Shown here one piece after another: positions 21,193 through 29,696 of a stretch of DNA of 34,768 nucleotides. Position 1 is the stretch's first letter. Each line of letters opens with the position of its first letter. Both the position numbers and the translations under genes were made by a program. Location: IMG/VR virus record IMGVR_UViG_3300046009_007524, positions 1 to 34,768 of that record, one strand, 5' to 3'. This DNA comes from a virus. The notes beneath the pieces are model-generated. The model saw only the letters and a list, made by a program, of their open reading frames with translations, did no database searches and was not told the DNA's origin.

Positions 21193-22803
21193 ATGGCAGA
21201 CATCGTGTACAACCCGGAGACCGGGAGCAACGCTACCGGCACCGGCACCTGGGCGAACCCCTACCAGTTCCCCCTGACCTCGCACGGCAACCCCGGCGAC
21301 ACGTACTGGCTGAAGCGCGGGTCGGTGCACATGACGAACACCGCCAACGGCTGGAGCCCGAAGATGGGCAACGGCGTGGGCAGCGTCATGTCGTACGTCC
21401 GAGCGTACGGGGCCGCACAGGTTCCTCACGCCATTCTCGACACACCGAACACCACCGGGCCCACGCTCAACATCAGCGGCGGCACTACGGTTAACTCGAA
21501 CCTGACGGTGGAAGACCTGGACGTCCGCACGTCTGGCCACTCTGGGATCCCATTCCAGCTGCATGCCAACGCCGGCAACCTGTTCAACATCACGCTGCGC
21601 CGATGCGTGGCCAGGGGGAAGCCTGGTGGGACCAAGTCCGGGCTCTTCTACGTCCAGAGTGACGCTACGGAAACGCTGTTCGTTCAGAACGTCTTGGTCG
21701 AGGACAGCGAGTTCTACGACGGGGAAGGGCATGGAGCTTTCGCTGTTGACGTGACCGGGCTCGTCTATCGCCGCTGCAAGTTCGCTCGCAACGGCAAGGC
21801 GGAGGGAGCCCACGGCGCTTCTTCTCTACGTCGTCGTACCGGGTTCACCTCGGGGTTCACCGGCGGACCTTCGGTATATCAGCGGACGATGACAGAGTTC
21901 GCGCAGTCGACCACCGACGTGTCTTACGTCAACGTCGACAGCGGCGCTTCCGCAGGCACTTACCCGAGCTTGGTTCGCAACACGGCGACGCCAACCAACC
22001 CGGCGCCTGGCGAATACGGCTACGTCCCAGGTGCGGGGACGGGCGTGCTGTACGTCAATCTCAACGGGGTGAACCCGAACGGGCAGACTCTCCAAGTTTG
22101 CTGGGGGCGCAAGACCACGGTGCGGTACGAATTCTGCGAAGCGTGGGACAACAACGCGTTCGACATTTACCCGTACCACGAAGGGCACGGCATCGCATTG
22201 GACGACTTCACGGACGACTCCGCGATCATCGGCTGCCGCACCTGGGGCAACGCGGGCGCTGGGATATCGCTCAACCGTGGAGATCGCAACGTGGTCACTG
22301 GCAACGTGATGCGCGACAACCTGTGGCCCGGCCTCGTCGCAAGTCGCGCTCGGAACAACCGCATCCTCAACAACACGATCCGAGGGAACAACCAGGCGTT
22401 GAGGGACGCGGGGTTTGTCAACTCGTACACGTCCTCTGTCCAGATATCGTCGATGTCAACTGGCAACGAGATTCGAAACAACATCATCGACTCGATGCTT
22501 CGAGACTACGGACTGCTCGTCGACGCGAGCAGCGCGAGCGGAACGACAGCGGTGTCCAACGCCATCCTCTCCCGTCTTGCTCGCGTGTCGGGCTTGTCGG
22601 AAACCGACGCGAAGGTGATAGACAGCTTCGACAGGTATCTCGAAGGTGACGACACCTTGCGCGTCCCGTTCAAGGTAGGCGATGTCTCCGTGACCAACCC
22701 GCTCGCTGCGCTCGGGTCGTATGCGTATGGTCTGCTGCTGCGCAACGGCAAGGGCGTTCCGGGTCGGGTTCCGTTGGGGGCGTACGCGGCAGGGAGGTAC
22801 TGA
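21193..22803 (+). CDS. Parallel beta-helix tail spike-like protein 1
   Basis: 536 residues from ATG 21193 behind GGAGGCAGC. The N-terminus MADIVYNPETGSNATGTGTW resembles the start of phage beta-helix proteins, and residues 340-440 show repeating right-handed beta-helix rungs (GHGIALDDFTDDSAIIGCRT, ISLNRGDRNVVTGNVMRDN, RNNRILNNTIRGNNQ, STGNEIRNNIIDS). Such proteins act as receptor-binding spikes or surface polysaccharide-degrading enzymes. The gene ends in TGATG with the next, a second beta-helix protein. Confidence 0.85.
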   Translation: MADIVYNPETGSNATGTGTWANPYQFPLTSHGNPGDTYWLKRGSVHMTNTANGWSPKMGNGVGSVMSYVRAYGAAQVPHAILDTPNTTGPTLNISGGTTVNSNLTVEDLDVRTSGHSGIPFQLHANAGNLFNITLRRCVARGKPGGTKSGLFYVQSDATETLFVQNVLVEDSEFYDGEGHGAFAVDVTGLVYRRCKFARNGKAEGAHGASSLRRRTGFTSGFTGGPSVYQRTMTEFAQSTTDVSYVNVDSGASAGTYPSLVRNTATPTNPAPGEYGYVPGAGTGVLYVNLNGVNPNGQTLQVCWGRKTTVRYEFCEAWDNNAFDIYPYHEGHGIALDDFTDDSAIIGCRTWGNAGAGISLNRGDRNVVTGNVMRDNLWPGLVASRARNNRILNNTIRGNNQALRDAGFVNSYTSSVQISSMSTGNEIRNNIIDSMLRDYGLLVDASSASGTTAVSNAILSRLARVSGLSETDAKVIDSFDRYLEGDDTLRVPFKVGDVSVTNPLAALGSYAYGLLLRNGKGVPGRVPLGAYAAGRY

Positions 22804-24170
22804 TGGCTATACGATACACCGACTCGTCCATCTCAGCGGCGCAGTCGACTGCCAACACTGGACTGAGTCCACTGTCTCCGAAGAGACTTCCGTCGGATCA
22901 CACTATCTCGTCTGGGGACGAGGTGTGGTTGAAGGGCGGCGGGCCCGACTACGTCATGCCGGCAACGGCCATTCCTTGTCAGTGGTCCTCGATCCTGAAC
23001 GGCGCTGTGCGCCAGTGGCCTGGGACGCCGAAGCCCGTGGTGAGGCATCCGGATCCTGGCGACCTCGGCACGCAAGGCCGGGTCTTCGCCCTAGGCAGCG
23101 GCGGCAACTGGACGGTCGAGGGGATTGTGTTCAACGGCTGCGCGGCCGCGTGCGCCAACATGAACACCGGCAGCGGCACTGGGATCCTGACCTTGCTCAA
23201 CAACGAGGTCTACAACTGCGGCATGACGTACTACGCCAGCGCGACGGGGTACCTGACCGCGTTCGCCGCGGGGGGAACGTCAGCTCTCGCTGAGGTATAT
23301 GCCCTCGGCAACGTCATCGACGGCACCGGGTCGGACCAGATGTGGTTCCGAGCAACCAACAAGGCGGAGGTCGCGTACAACACCTTGCTGAATCCGTCGC
23401 TGCTGGACGCCCTGGGTGACAACATCCAATTCTTCGAGTCCTGCACGGACCTGTGGGTTCACCACAACTACATCGACCACAAGAACATGGACTCGAAGCA
23501 GGCGTTCATCCAATCCCTCGGCTTCTCGGGCACCACCCGCTTCGAGGACAACACGGTGCGTGGCTTCGTCGGATCAGGATCCTCCGACCTCCACACCGCG
23601 GTGTACTCTGACCAAAAGCTTCTGTGTCGGCGCAACTACATCGAGTCGGCTACGTCCTCGATCTACTACGGCACGAACGGCACCGTCATCGAGGCCAACG
23701 TCATCCGCGGCGGCAATGGCCGAACCAACACAGGACACATTTGGGGCGCCACCATCACGGACCTCCGCATCGAGCACAATCTGCTGATCAAAGCATTCGG
23801 GTCCGCGGATACTGGCGAAGCGGCGATCCGGTCGACGACGTCCAGCGCTTCGATCATCACGCGCAACAACATCATCGACGGGTTCCAGCGTGGCATCCGG
23901 CGCGGCGCGTCGAGCGTGGAATCGAACAACCTGTTCTGGAACGTGGCGACGCCGGTCATCGATTCTGCAGGATCCACCCCGCTCTCTGCAGTCAATCCCG
24001 TACTGCTCAACCCGATGTATCGCGATCGAGATCGCCCCTGGATTGGCCTCTCTCCGGAGTCTCCCGCCCGTGGGGCTGGCACGTACATCCAGGGCGCACG
24101 CGATCGCTTCGGCAGGAAGTACGGCGTCCGCCCCAACATCGGCCCTTGGGCCGTGCTCTCCAGCAGGTGA
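22803..24170 (+). CDS. Parallel beta-helix tail spike-like protein 2
   Basis: 455 residues, TGATG-coupled to the preceding gene. The N-terminus MAIRYTDSSISAAQSTANTG is followed by beta-helix rungs (YALGNVIDGTG, AEVAYNTLLNPS, LWVHHNYIDHKNM, LLCRRNYIESATSSIYYGTN, RIEHNLLIKAFG, IITRNNIIDGFQRGIRRGAS) and a C-terminal SPESPARGAGTY...DRFGRKYGVRPNIGPW, an ending common in beta-helix polysaccharide-acting proteins. Probably a partner spike to the gene before. Catalytic residues are not identified. Confidence 0.82.
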   Translation: MAIRYTDSSISAAQSTANTGLSPLSPKRLPSDHTISSGDEVWLKGGGPDYVMPATAIPCQWSSILNGAVRQWPGTPKPVVRHPDPGDLGTQGRVFALGSGGNWTVEGIVFNGCAAACANMNTGSGTGILTLLNNEVYNCGMTYYASATGYLTAFAAGGTSALAEVYALGNVIDGTGSDQMWFRATNKAEVAYNTLLNPSLLDALGDNIQFFESCTDLWVHHNYIDHKNMDSKQAFIQSLGFSGTTRFEDNTVRGFVGSGSSDLHTAVYSDQKLLCRRNYIESATSSIYYGTNGTVIEANVIRGGNGRTNTGHIWGATITDLRIEHNLLIKAFGSADTGEAAIRSTTSSASIITRNNIIDGFQRGIRRGASSVESNNLFWNVATPVIDSAGSTPLSAVNPVLLNPMYRDRDRPWIGLSPESPARGAGTYIQGARDRFGRKYGVRPNIGPWAVLSSR

Positions 24171-24173
24171 CCC

Positions 24174-24761
24174 ATGGCTTCCGACGTCGAAATCTGCAAC
24201 CTTGCTCTATCGCACCTGGGCGAACGCGCGTCGATCACTTCGATCAGTCCACCGGATCAATCGAAGTACGCCGGCGACGCGGCGATGTTCTACTCGATGG
24301 CTCGCGACATCGCTCTCGAAGCGTACGCGTGGGACTTCGCCACGACACGGGTGGCGCTGGCGCAGACCACGAACACGCTTACGAACTGGGAGTACGCCTA
24401 CTCTTTGCCGGCGGACTACCTGAAGGCGCGTGAAGTGTTCGACGCCAACACGATCGACGAGTCCGCCGACAACCCGTTCTCGGTCGAGGGGCAGATTCTC
24501 TACACGAACGTGGAGAACGCTGTCCTCCGGTACACGAAGAAGATCACGAACACCGGCCTGTTTTCTCCGACGTTCGTTTTCGCAACGTCGTTGCTGGTGG
24601 CGTCGTACCTGGCGGGGCCGGTCACGAAGTCTCGCAAGGTGTCCAACGAGCTGCTCCTCCAGTACCGTGCAGTCATCTCGCAGGCGTCTTCGTTGAACAG
24701 CAACGCCTCGAACTTCATGAAGGATCACACCCCCGAGTGGCTTAGGATGCGTCAGCGATGA
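24174..24761 (+). CDS. Tail tubular protein A (T7 gp11-like)
   Basis: 195 residues from ATG 24174 behind AGGTGACCC. It starts MASDVEICNLALSHLGERAS, the N-terminal signature of podovirus tail tubular protein A, and has LEAYAWDFATTRVALAQTTN and YAYSLPADYLKAREVFD. It forms the ring between portal and nozzle. Its stop overlaps the start of tubular protein B (ATGA), the usual gene order. Confidence 0.92.
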   Translation: MASDVEICNLALSHLGERASITSISPPDQSKYAGDAAMFYSMARDIALEAYAWDFATTRVALAQTTNTLTNWEYAYSLPADYLKAREVFDANTIDESADNPFSVEGQILYTNVENAVLRYTKKITNTGLFSPTFVFATSLLVASYLAGPVTKSRKVSNELLLQYRAVISQASSLNSNASNFMKDHTPEWLRMRQR

Positions 24762-27025
24762 AGCGACCGATAATGTGGCGGGGCTTCTCCGCCGGCGTGG
24801 TGTCGCCCGAGATATTCGGGCGCAATGACATCGACAAGTTCACGCTCGCCTTGGCCGAGTGCGACAACTGGATCGTGTCTCCTCTTGGGCCGGTGAAGAA
24901 CCGGGCCGGGCTCCGCTTCGTCTGCCAATCCGGCAACATCACAAAGACTGCCGCGCTCATCCCGTTCACGTTCAACTCTTCGCAGACCTTCGTCCTGGAG
25001 TTTGGCCACCAGTACGTGCGCTTCCACACACTGGGCGCGACGCTGGTCGAGACTGCGAAGAACATCACCGGCATCACCTTCTCCAACCCTGGGGTGTTGA
25101 CGGTGTCGGCGCACGGGTACACCGCGGGGCAGATGGTGTTCGTCTCCGGGCTCACCGCCGGACCGACCGAACTCAACGGGCAGTTCTACCTCGTCGGCAC
25201 CCCCAGCACGGACGAGTTCGAGCTGCTCGATCTGCGCGGCGTAGCGGTCAACGCCAGCGCCCTGCCGGCCTACGTTTCCGGCGGGACGGTGTCGCGCGTC
25301 TACAGCGTCAGCACACCCTATGATGCGGACCATGTAAAGAGTCTTCACTACAGTCAATCCGGAGACATTCTCACTCTCGCCCATCCGCTCTACGACCTCC
25401 GGGAGCTGCGCCGCGTGAGCGCCACGAACTGGACGTTGACGACCATCACGTTCGCGCCCGGGGTGAGCGCGCCCACGGGGGTCGCCGTGGTGGCCACCAC
25501 CGGCACAGGCACGACGACCTACGAGTACGTCGTGACGGCGCACACGCCGGACTACTTGGAAGAGTCCGTGGCCTCGGCGACGGTGTCGTGCACCAACAAC
25601 CTGACAACGGCCGGGAACAAGAACACGGTGTCTTGGTCCGCCTCCTCCGGGGCGACGAGGTACAGCGTCTACAAGAAGCGCAACGGGGTGTTCGGCTACA
25701 TCGGCCAGACGACCTCGCTCAGCTTCGTGGACGACAACATCGACCCTGACCTGGTCACCACGCCGCCGGAGAACAGTACGCCGTTCACAGGTGCGGACAA
25801 CCGCCCAGGTGCGGTGGCCCATGCGGATCAGCGTCGCTTATTCGCCGGCACGAACAACAAGCCGCAGAACGTGTGGGCGACTAGGACCGGCACGGAGTCC
25901 AACCTCGCGGAGTCTGTGCCTGCGCGAGACACCGACGCCATGCGTTTTCGCATCGCCCGCGAGCAGAACCGCATCAATCATCTCGTGGCGCTGTCGGATT
26001 TGCTCGCGCTCACCTACGGCAACGAGCACCTGATATCCCCGACGGACGGGGGCGCGCTGACGCCCGCTTCGATCGGCGTCAAGAAGCAAGACGAGTTCGG
26101 CGCAGCGGATGCACAACCCGTCGTGATCGGGAACGTGTGCCTGTACCTGCAGGCGGGTGCAACGAAGGTCCGCGAAATCGCTTACAGCGACGAGAACAAG
26201 TCCTACATCACCACCGACGCCACCCTGCTGGCCGACCACCTTCTGGGGCCTGGGAAGGTTGGGGTCCAGATGGCGATGCAGAAGCTGCCGATCCCTATCT
26301 TGTGGGTCGTGCGCGAGGACGGAACGCTTCTCGGGATGACGTACGTCAGAGGCCAGAACGTGGCGGCGTGGCACACCCACAGTACGGACGGCTTCTTCGA
26401 GTCGGTCGCCTGCGTGCGCGAGGGGAACGTGGACGGGGTCTACGTGCTCGTGCGCCGGACGGTGAACGGACAGACCGTCCGCTACATCGAACGGCTGGAC
26501 GACCGCGACGTCTCGACGCTGGAGGACTGCTTCTTCCTCGACGCAGGGGTGACCTACTCAGGATCCGCAGCGACCGTCATCACCGGCCTCAGACACCTCG
26601 AAGGGCTGTCGGTGAAGGCCTTGGCAGACGGCAGCGTCGTCGGGCCCTTCACGGTCACCGGCGGGCGTATCACGCTGCCCGTGGCCGCGCAGAAGGTCCA
26701 GGTGGGGCTACCCTACCAGGCCGACCTGGAGACGCTGCCAGTGGCCCTGGGATCGCCTGACGCGGGCATGTCTCAGCTCAAGGCACCAGACAGGGTCTAC
26801 CTGCGCGTGCGCGACAGCTCCGGCCTCGACGCCGGCCCTAGCTTCGACTATCTGCGGCCGTTCCCGCCGGACAGCTCTTCCCTGCCGCCGGTGCTGCAGA
26901 CTCGAACCATCGAGCTGCCGATCGATTCGGTCTACGAGCTGGACGCGAGGATATGCGTGCGCCAGACGGACCCCCTGCCCTGCACCTTGCTTTCCCTTGG
27001 AGCCGAAATTGCAATCCCGGACTGA
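24758..27025 (+). CDS. Tail tubular protein B (T7 gp12-like nozzle)
   Basis: 755 residues. MKRPIMWRGFSAGVVSPEIF, LALAECDNWIVSPLGPVKNR, YVRFHTLGATL and the central VAHADQRRLFAGTNNKPQNV are hallmarks of tail tubular protein B. A long beta-rich middle with fibronectin-like segment (APTGVAVVATTGTGTTTYEY to TRYSVYKKRNG) is inserted between. It forms the tail nozzle. Length is typical. The end overlaps the gp13-like gene by 29 bases. Confidence 0.92.
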   Translation: MKRPIMWRGFSAGVVSPEIFGRNDIDKFTLALAECDNWIVSPLGPVKNRAGLRFVCQSGNITKTAALIPFTFNSSQTFVLEFGHQYVRFHTLGATLVETAKNITGITFSNPGVLTVSAHGYTAGQMVFVSGLTAGPTELNGQFYLVGTPSTDEFELLDLRGVAVNASALPAYVSGGTVSRVYSVSTPYDADHVKSLHYSQSGDILTLAHPLYDLRELRRVSATNWTLTTITFAPGVSAPTGVAVVATTGTGTTTYEYVVTAHTPDYLEESVASATVSCTNNLTTAGNKNTVSWSASSGATRYSVYKKRNGVFGYIGQTTSLSFVDDNIDPDLVTTPPENSTPFTGADNRPGAVAHADQRRLFAGTNNKPQNVWATRTGTESNLAESVPARDTDAMRFRIAREQNRINHLVALSDLLALTYGNEHLISPTDGGALTPASIGVKKQDEFGAADAQPVVIGNVCLYLQAGATKVREIAYSDENKSYITTDATLLADHLLGPGKVGVQMAMQKLPIPILWVVREDGTLLGMTYVRGQNVAAWHTHSTDGFFESVACVREGNVDGVYVLVRRTVNGQTVRYIERLDDRDVSTLEDCFFLDAGVTYSGSAATVITGLRHLEGLSVKALADGSVVGPFTVTGGRITLPVAAQKVQVGLPYQADLETLPVALGSPDAGMSQLKAPDRVYLRVRDSSGLDAGPSFDYLRPFPPDSSSLPPVLQTRTIELPIDSVYELDARICVRQTDPLPCTLLSLGAEIAIPD

Positions 27026-27476
27026 CTTTACCCTCACCGAGAACAGCGACCTGGACAAGCTGTTCGCCTCCCTTCGTACCGCGGACAAAGAAGAGATGGT
27101 CGCCTTGCATGGGTTCCCGTTCGAGGAGATGGTGCGCGATGGCATCAAAAGATCAGACATCGCGTGGAGCATGTGGGTAGACGGCAGACTCGCTGCCGTC
27201 TTCGGTGTGGTGGGGGTGTCGGTCACCCCCGGCATCGGCGTCCCCTGGCTTCTTGGTACTCAGCACCTCGAAAAGCACGGGGGGCGACTCGTAAGGTTCG
27301 GGGCGCGGTATATTGACCAGATGCATACGGCTTACCCGGTCCTCATGAACTACGTCAGCGCGGAAAACGATAGAAGTATCAGGTGGTTAGAGAACCTTGG
27401 CTTCTCGATCGACGCGCCGTCTCCTCTGGGACCGTACCGGGTTCCGTTCCGTCGCTTTTACAAGGGGCTCAACTGA
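26997..27476 (+). CDS. gp13/DUF2833-like internal virion protein, GNAT fold
   Basis: 159 residues from TTG 26997; no ribosome binding site is visible, and translation probably depends on coupling with the overlapping nozzle gene. LRTADKEEMVALHGF, AWSMWVDGRLAAVFGVVG, GVPWLLGTQHLEKHGGRLVR and SIRWLENLGFSIDAPSPLGP match the phage DUF2833/T7 gp13 family, which has an acetyltransferase-like fold. In T7 the protein acts in virion assembly. A shorter start (TTG 27009) is possible. Confidence 0.82.
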   Translation: MEPKLQSRTDFTLTENSDLDKLFASLRTADKEEMVALHGFPFEEMVRDGIKRSDIAWSMWVDGRLAAVFGVVGVSVTPGIGVPWLLGTQHLEKHGGRLVRFGARYIDQMHTAYPVLMNYVSAENDRSIRWLENLGFSIDAPSPLGPYRVPFRRFYKGLN

Positions 27477-27982
27477 TGTGTTCTCCGGCATTTGCTATGG
27501 GCGCCCAGGGTGCGGGGGCGCTGATCAACACCGCAGGCGCCTACTCCTCATCTGTTGCTCAGAAGAACGCGCAGAAGTATGGGGCCCACGTCGACCGGCT
27601 CAACGCGGCGGCTGCCGAGCTGCAGGCGCAGGACGCGCTCAAGCGCGGCATGGTCGAGATGCACAACGTCAGCCGCGCTGGCCGGCAGGTCCTGGCGAAG
27701 CAGCAGGTGGCCTTCGCTGCCAACGGCGTGGACATCACCGAGGGATCCCCGTTGGACATCCTCGACGACACCGCGTACTTCTCCGAAGTGGACGTTGCGA
27801 CCACGCGCGGCAACTCTGAGAAGGAGGCGTGGGTGTCTCGCGTCCGTGGCGCTGGACTGCTCGCCGAGGCTTCGTTGAAGGACTACGCCGCGAGCACCAT
27901 CAATCCCCGGATGACTGCCCTGGGCGCCGCTCTCAGCGGCGGCGGGCAGGCGGCGTCCTCCTGGTACTCGATGAAGAGGTAA
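27476..27982 (+). CDS. gp14-like internal virion protein
   Basis: 168 residues, TGATG-coupled to the gp13-like gene. It begins MCSPAFAMGAQGAGALINTA, the short hydrophobic, Cys-containing start of the T7 gp14 class, then a long coiled helical region rich in Ala/Gln (RLNAAAAELQAQDALKRGMV, VSRAGRQVLAKQQVAFAANG) and ends SSWYSMKR. In T7, gp14 is ejected into the cell envelope to form the DNA channel. Confidence 0.85.
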   Translation: MCSPAFAMGAQGAGALINTAGAYSSSVAQKNAQKYGAHVDRLNAAAAELQAQDALKRGMVEMHNVSRAGRQVLAKQQVAFAANGVDITEGSPLDILDDTAYFSEVDVATTRGNSEKEAWVSRVRGAGLLAEASLKDYAASTINPRMTALGAALSGGGQAASSWYSMKR

Positions 27983-27986
27983 GCCG

Positions 27987-29696
27987 ATGAAGGTTCCGGT
28001 ATACGACGGGCCTCAGGTTCGAGAGGCAGCACTGCCTGGCGCGGCTCTGCCTGCGTCCAGCAACCCAGACGCTTTCGGTGCGGCTCAGGGGCGCCAGCTC
28101 CAGCAGGTGGGCACGGGCCTGATGGAAGCCGGCCGTGCGGCCACGCAGATCGTGGTCGCCCAGAACGAGCAGGAGGACGCCGACACCCTGTTTCGCGCTG
28201 AGTCCGCGCTGAAGAAGATGTACCTCGACTACCAGGACGAGGCGCTGACACGCACAAGGCTGAAAGCATGGAACATAACGAAAGACACCGAGAGGTGGTG
28301 GGCGGACACCGTGAAGCAGAACGCACCGTCGTTCAAGACGGCACGGGCTGGCCAGATGTTCCAGCGGACGCTGGCCAATATGCAATTGCAAAGCCTGGAG
28401 ACCATGTCCCGCCACGAAAGGCAGGAGCGGAACAAGTCCCTCGTCGAAAGCGCCAGTGCATCAATTGCGGCAAGCACGAACTGGGCTGTTGCAAATCCGA
28501 CCGGCGATTCGATCGCTCAGGCTGAAGCTGAGATAACGAAACGCGCGATGGTGATACTGGACGCGGAAGGTATGTCCGGTGACAAAGACACGCGCGAGCA
28601 GTTCATCGCGGAGAAGATCGGCGTGCTCCACAAGGAGATCCTGAAGAAGCACGTGAACCGCGACGCCACGGCGGCCAAGGCCTACTACGAGTCGTACAAG
28701 GAGAAGATCCCGCCGGCGGACAGGACCGAGATCGAGAAGACGATCGAGCTTGGTCGAGCGAAGCAGACCGCGCCGCTGGAGGCCCGCCGATACATCAGCT
28801 CTGGGATGACTGAGGCGGCTTCGCTGAAGGATGTGCGCGAGCGCTTCGCCAGCGATCCGAACATCGACATCATCGAACGGGAGGTCAAACAGGCCTTCGC
28901 GGAACGAGAGAGCGCAAGGCGCGATCGCGTCAACACGTTGGTCGACAACGTCTCGCGCGACTTCGCCCAGCGCTGGCGTCCCAGCGACGTCAAGCCGTCG
29001 GACCTTGCCGAGCTGGAGAAGCTGGACGGCTCCACGTGGTCCGGGTTCAAGGCTCACATGGAAGCGAAGATCAAGTCCCTGAAGGGCGAGGGCAGCGGGA
29101 TAGCCACGGACTACAAGGTCTACAACGAGCTGTACGACATGGCAGGTCTCGACCCGCAGAAGTTCGCGGGGGCCAACATCCTGGCGTATCGCGGCAAGCT
29201 GAAGGACTCGGACTACGAGGAACTCAAGCGCTTGCAACTCAGTGTCAGGAACGCGATGCGCAGAGGCGGCGAGCAGGATGCCAACTCCGCCATGGTGGAC
29301 CTTCAGAACTTCCAGCGGCAGTTGCAGGACACGTACGACATGCTTGGGTGGAACAAGCAGTCGGATGCAGAGAAGATAGGTCTGTTCTCCAGCACTGTAG
29401 CTGACGTGCTGCGCTCAGAGGAAGCGCGCGTCGGGCGAAAGCTGCGGGACGAGGAACGGCAGGTAATCATCAACAAGATGGCGTCGAAAGAAGACGCGCC
29501 TTGGTACAGAAAGAATCGCCTCTACTTCGAGGCTCTCCGCGAGGGTAAGTCGGAGAACTTCAAGGCGAACATCACCATCAAGGACGTGCCTCCTTCGGAG
29601 CGCGAGAAAATCACTGCTGCCTTGCAGAGGAAGAAGACGCCTGTCACTGAGCAGACGATCATCGAACTCTACAAGCGCAAGCTGGGGGTCCAATGA
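27987..29696 (+). CDS. gp15-like internal virion protein
   Basis: 569 residues from ATG 27987 behind GAGGTAAGC. Almost all alpha-helical, with MKVPVYDGPQVREAALPGAA at the start and GRQLQQVGTGLMEAGRAATQ, then a charged helical body. Start and helical layout agree with internal core/ejection proteins of podoviruses (T7 gp15 position and role). It ends with ATGA overlap to the giant protein gene. No enzymatic motif seen. Confidence 0.82.
   Translation: MKVPVYDGPQVREAALPGAALPASSNPDAFGAAQGRQLQQVGTGLMEAGRAATQIVVAQNEQEDADTLFRAESALKKMYLDYQDEALTRTRLKAWNITKDTERWWADTVKQNAPSFKTARAGQMFQRTLANMQLQSLETMSRHERQERNKSLVESASASIAASTNWAVANPTGDSIAQAEAEITKRAMVILDAEGMSGDKDTREQFIAEKIGVLHKEILKKHVNRDATAAKAYYESYKEKIPPADRTEIEKTIELGRAKQTAPLEARRYISSGMTEAASLKDVRERFASDPNIDIIEREVKQAFAERESARRDRVNTLVDNVSRDFAQRWRPSDVKPSDLAELEKLDGSTWSGFKAHMEAKIKSLKGEGSGIATDYKVYNELYDMAGLDPQKFAGANILAYRGKLKDSDYEELKRLQLSVRNAMRRGGEQDANSAMVDLQNFQRQLQDTYDMLGWNKQSDAEKIGLFSSTVADVLRSEEARVGRKLRDEERQVIINKMASKEDAPWYRKNRLYFEALREGKSENFKANITIKDVPPSEREKITAALQRKKTPVTEQTIIELYKRKLGVQ

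Noticed and set aside
19842-24170. Diversity-generating retroelement target in the tail genes, as in BPP-1
   Set aside because: No reverse transcriptase, no template repeat and no second copy of any C-terminal coding segment was seen in the window.
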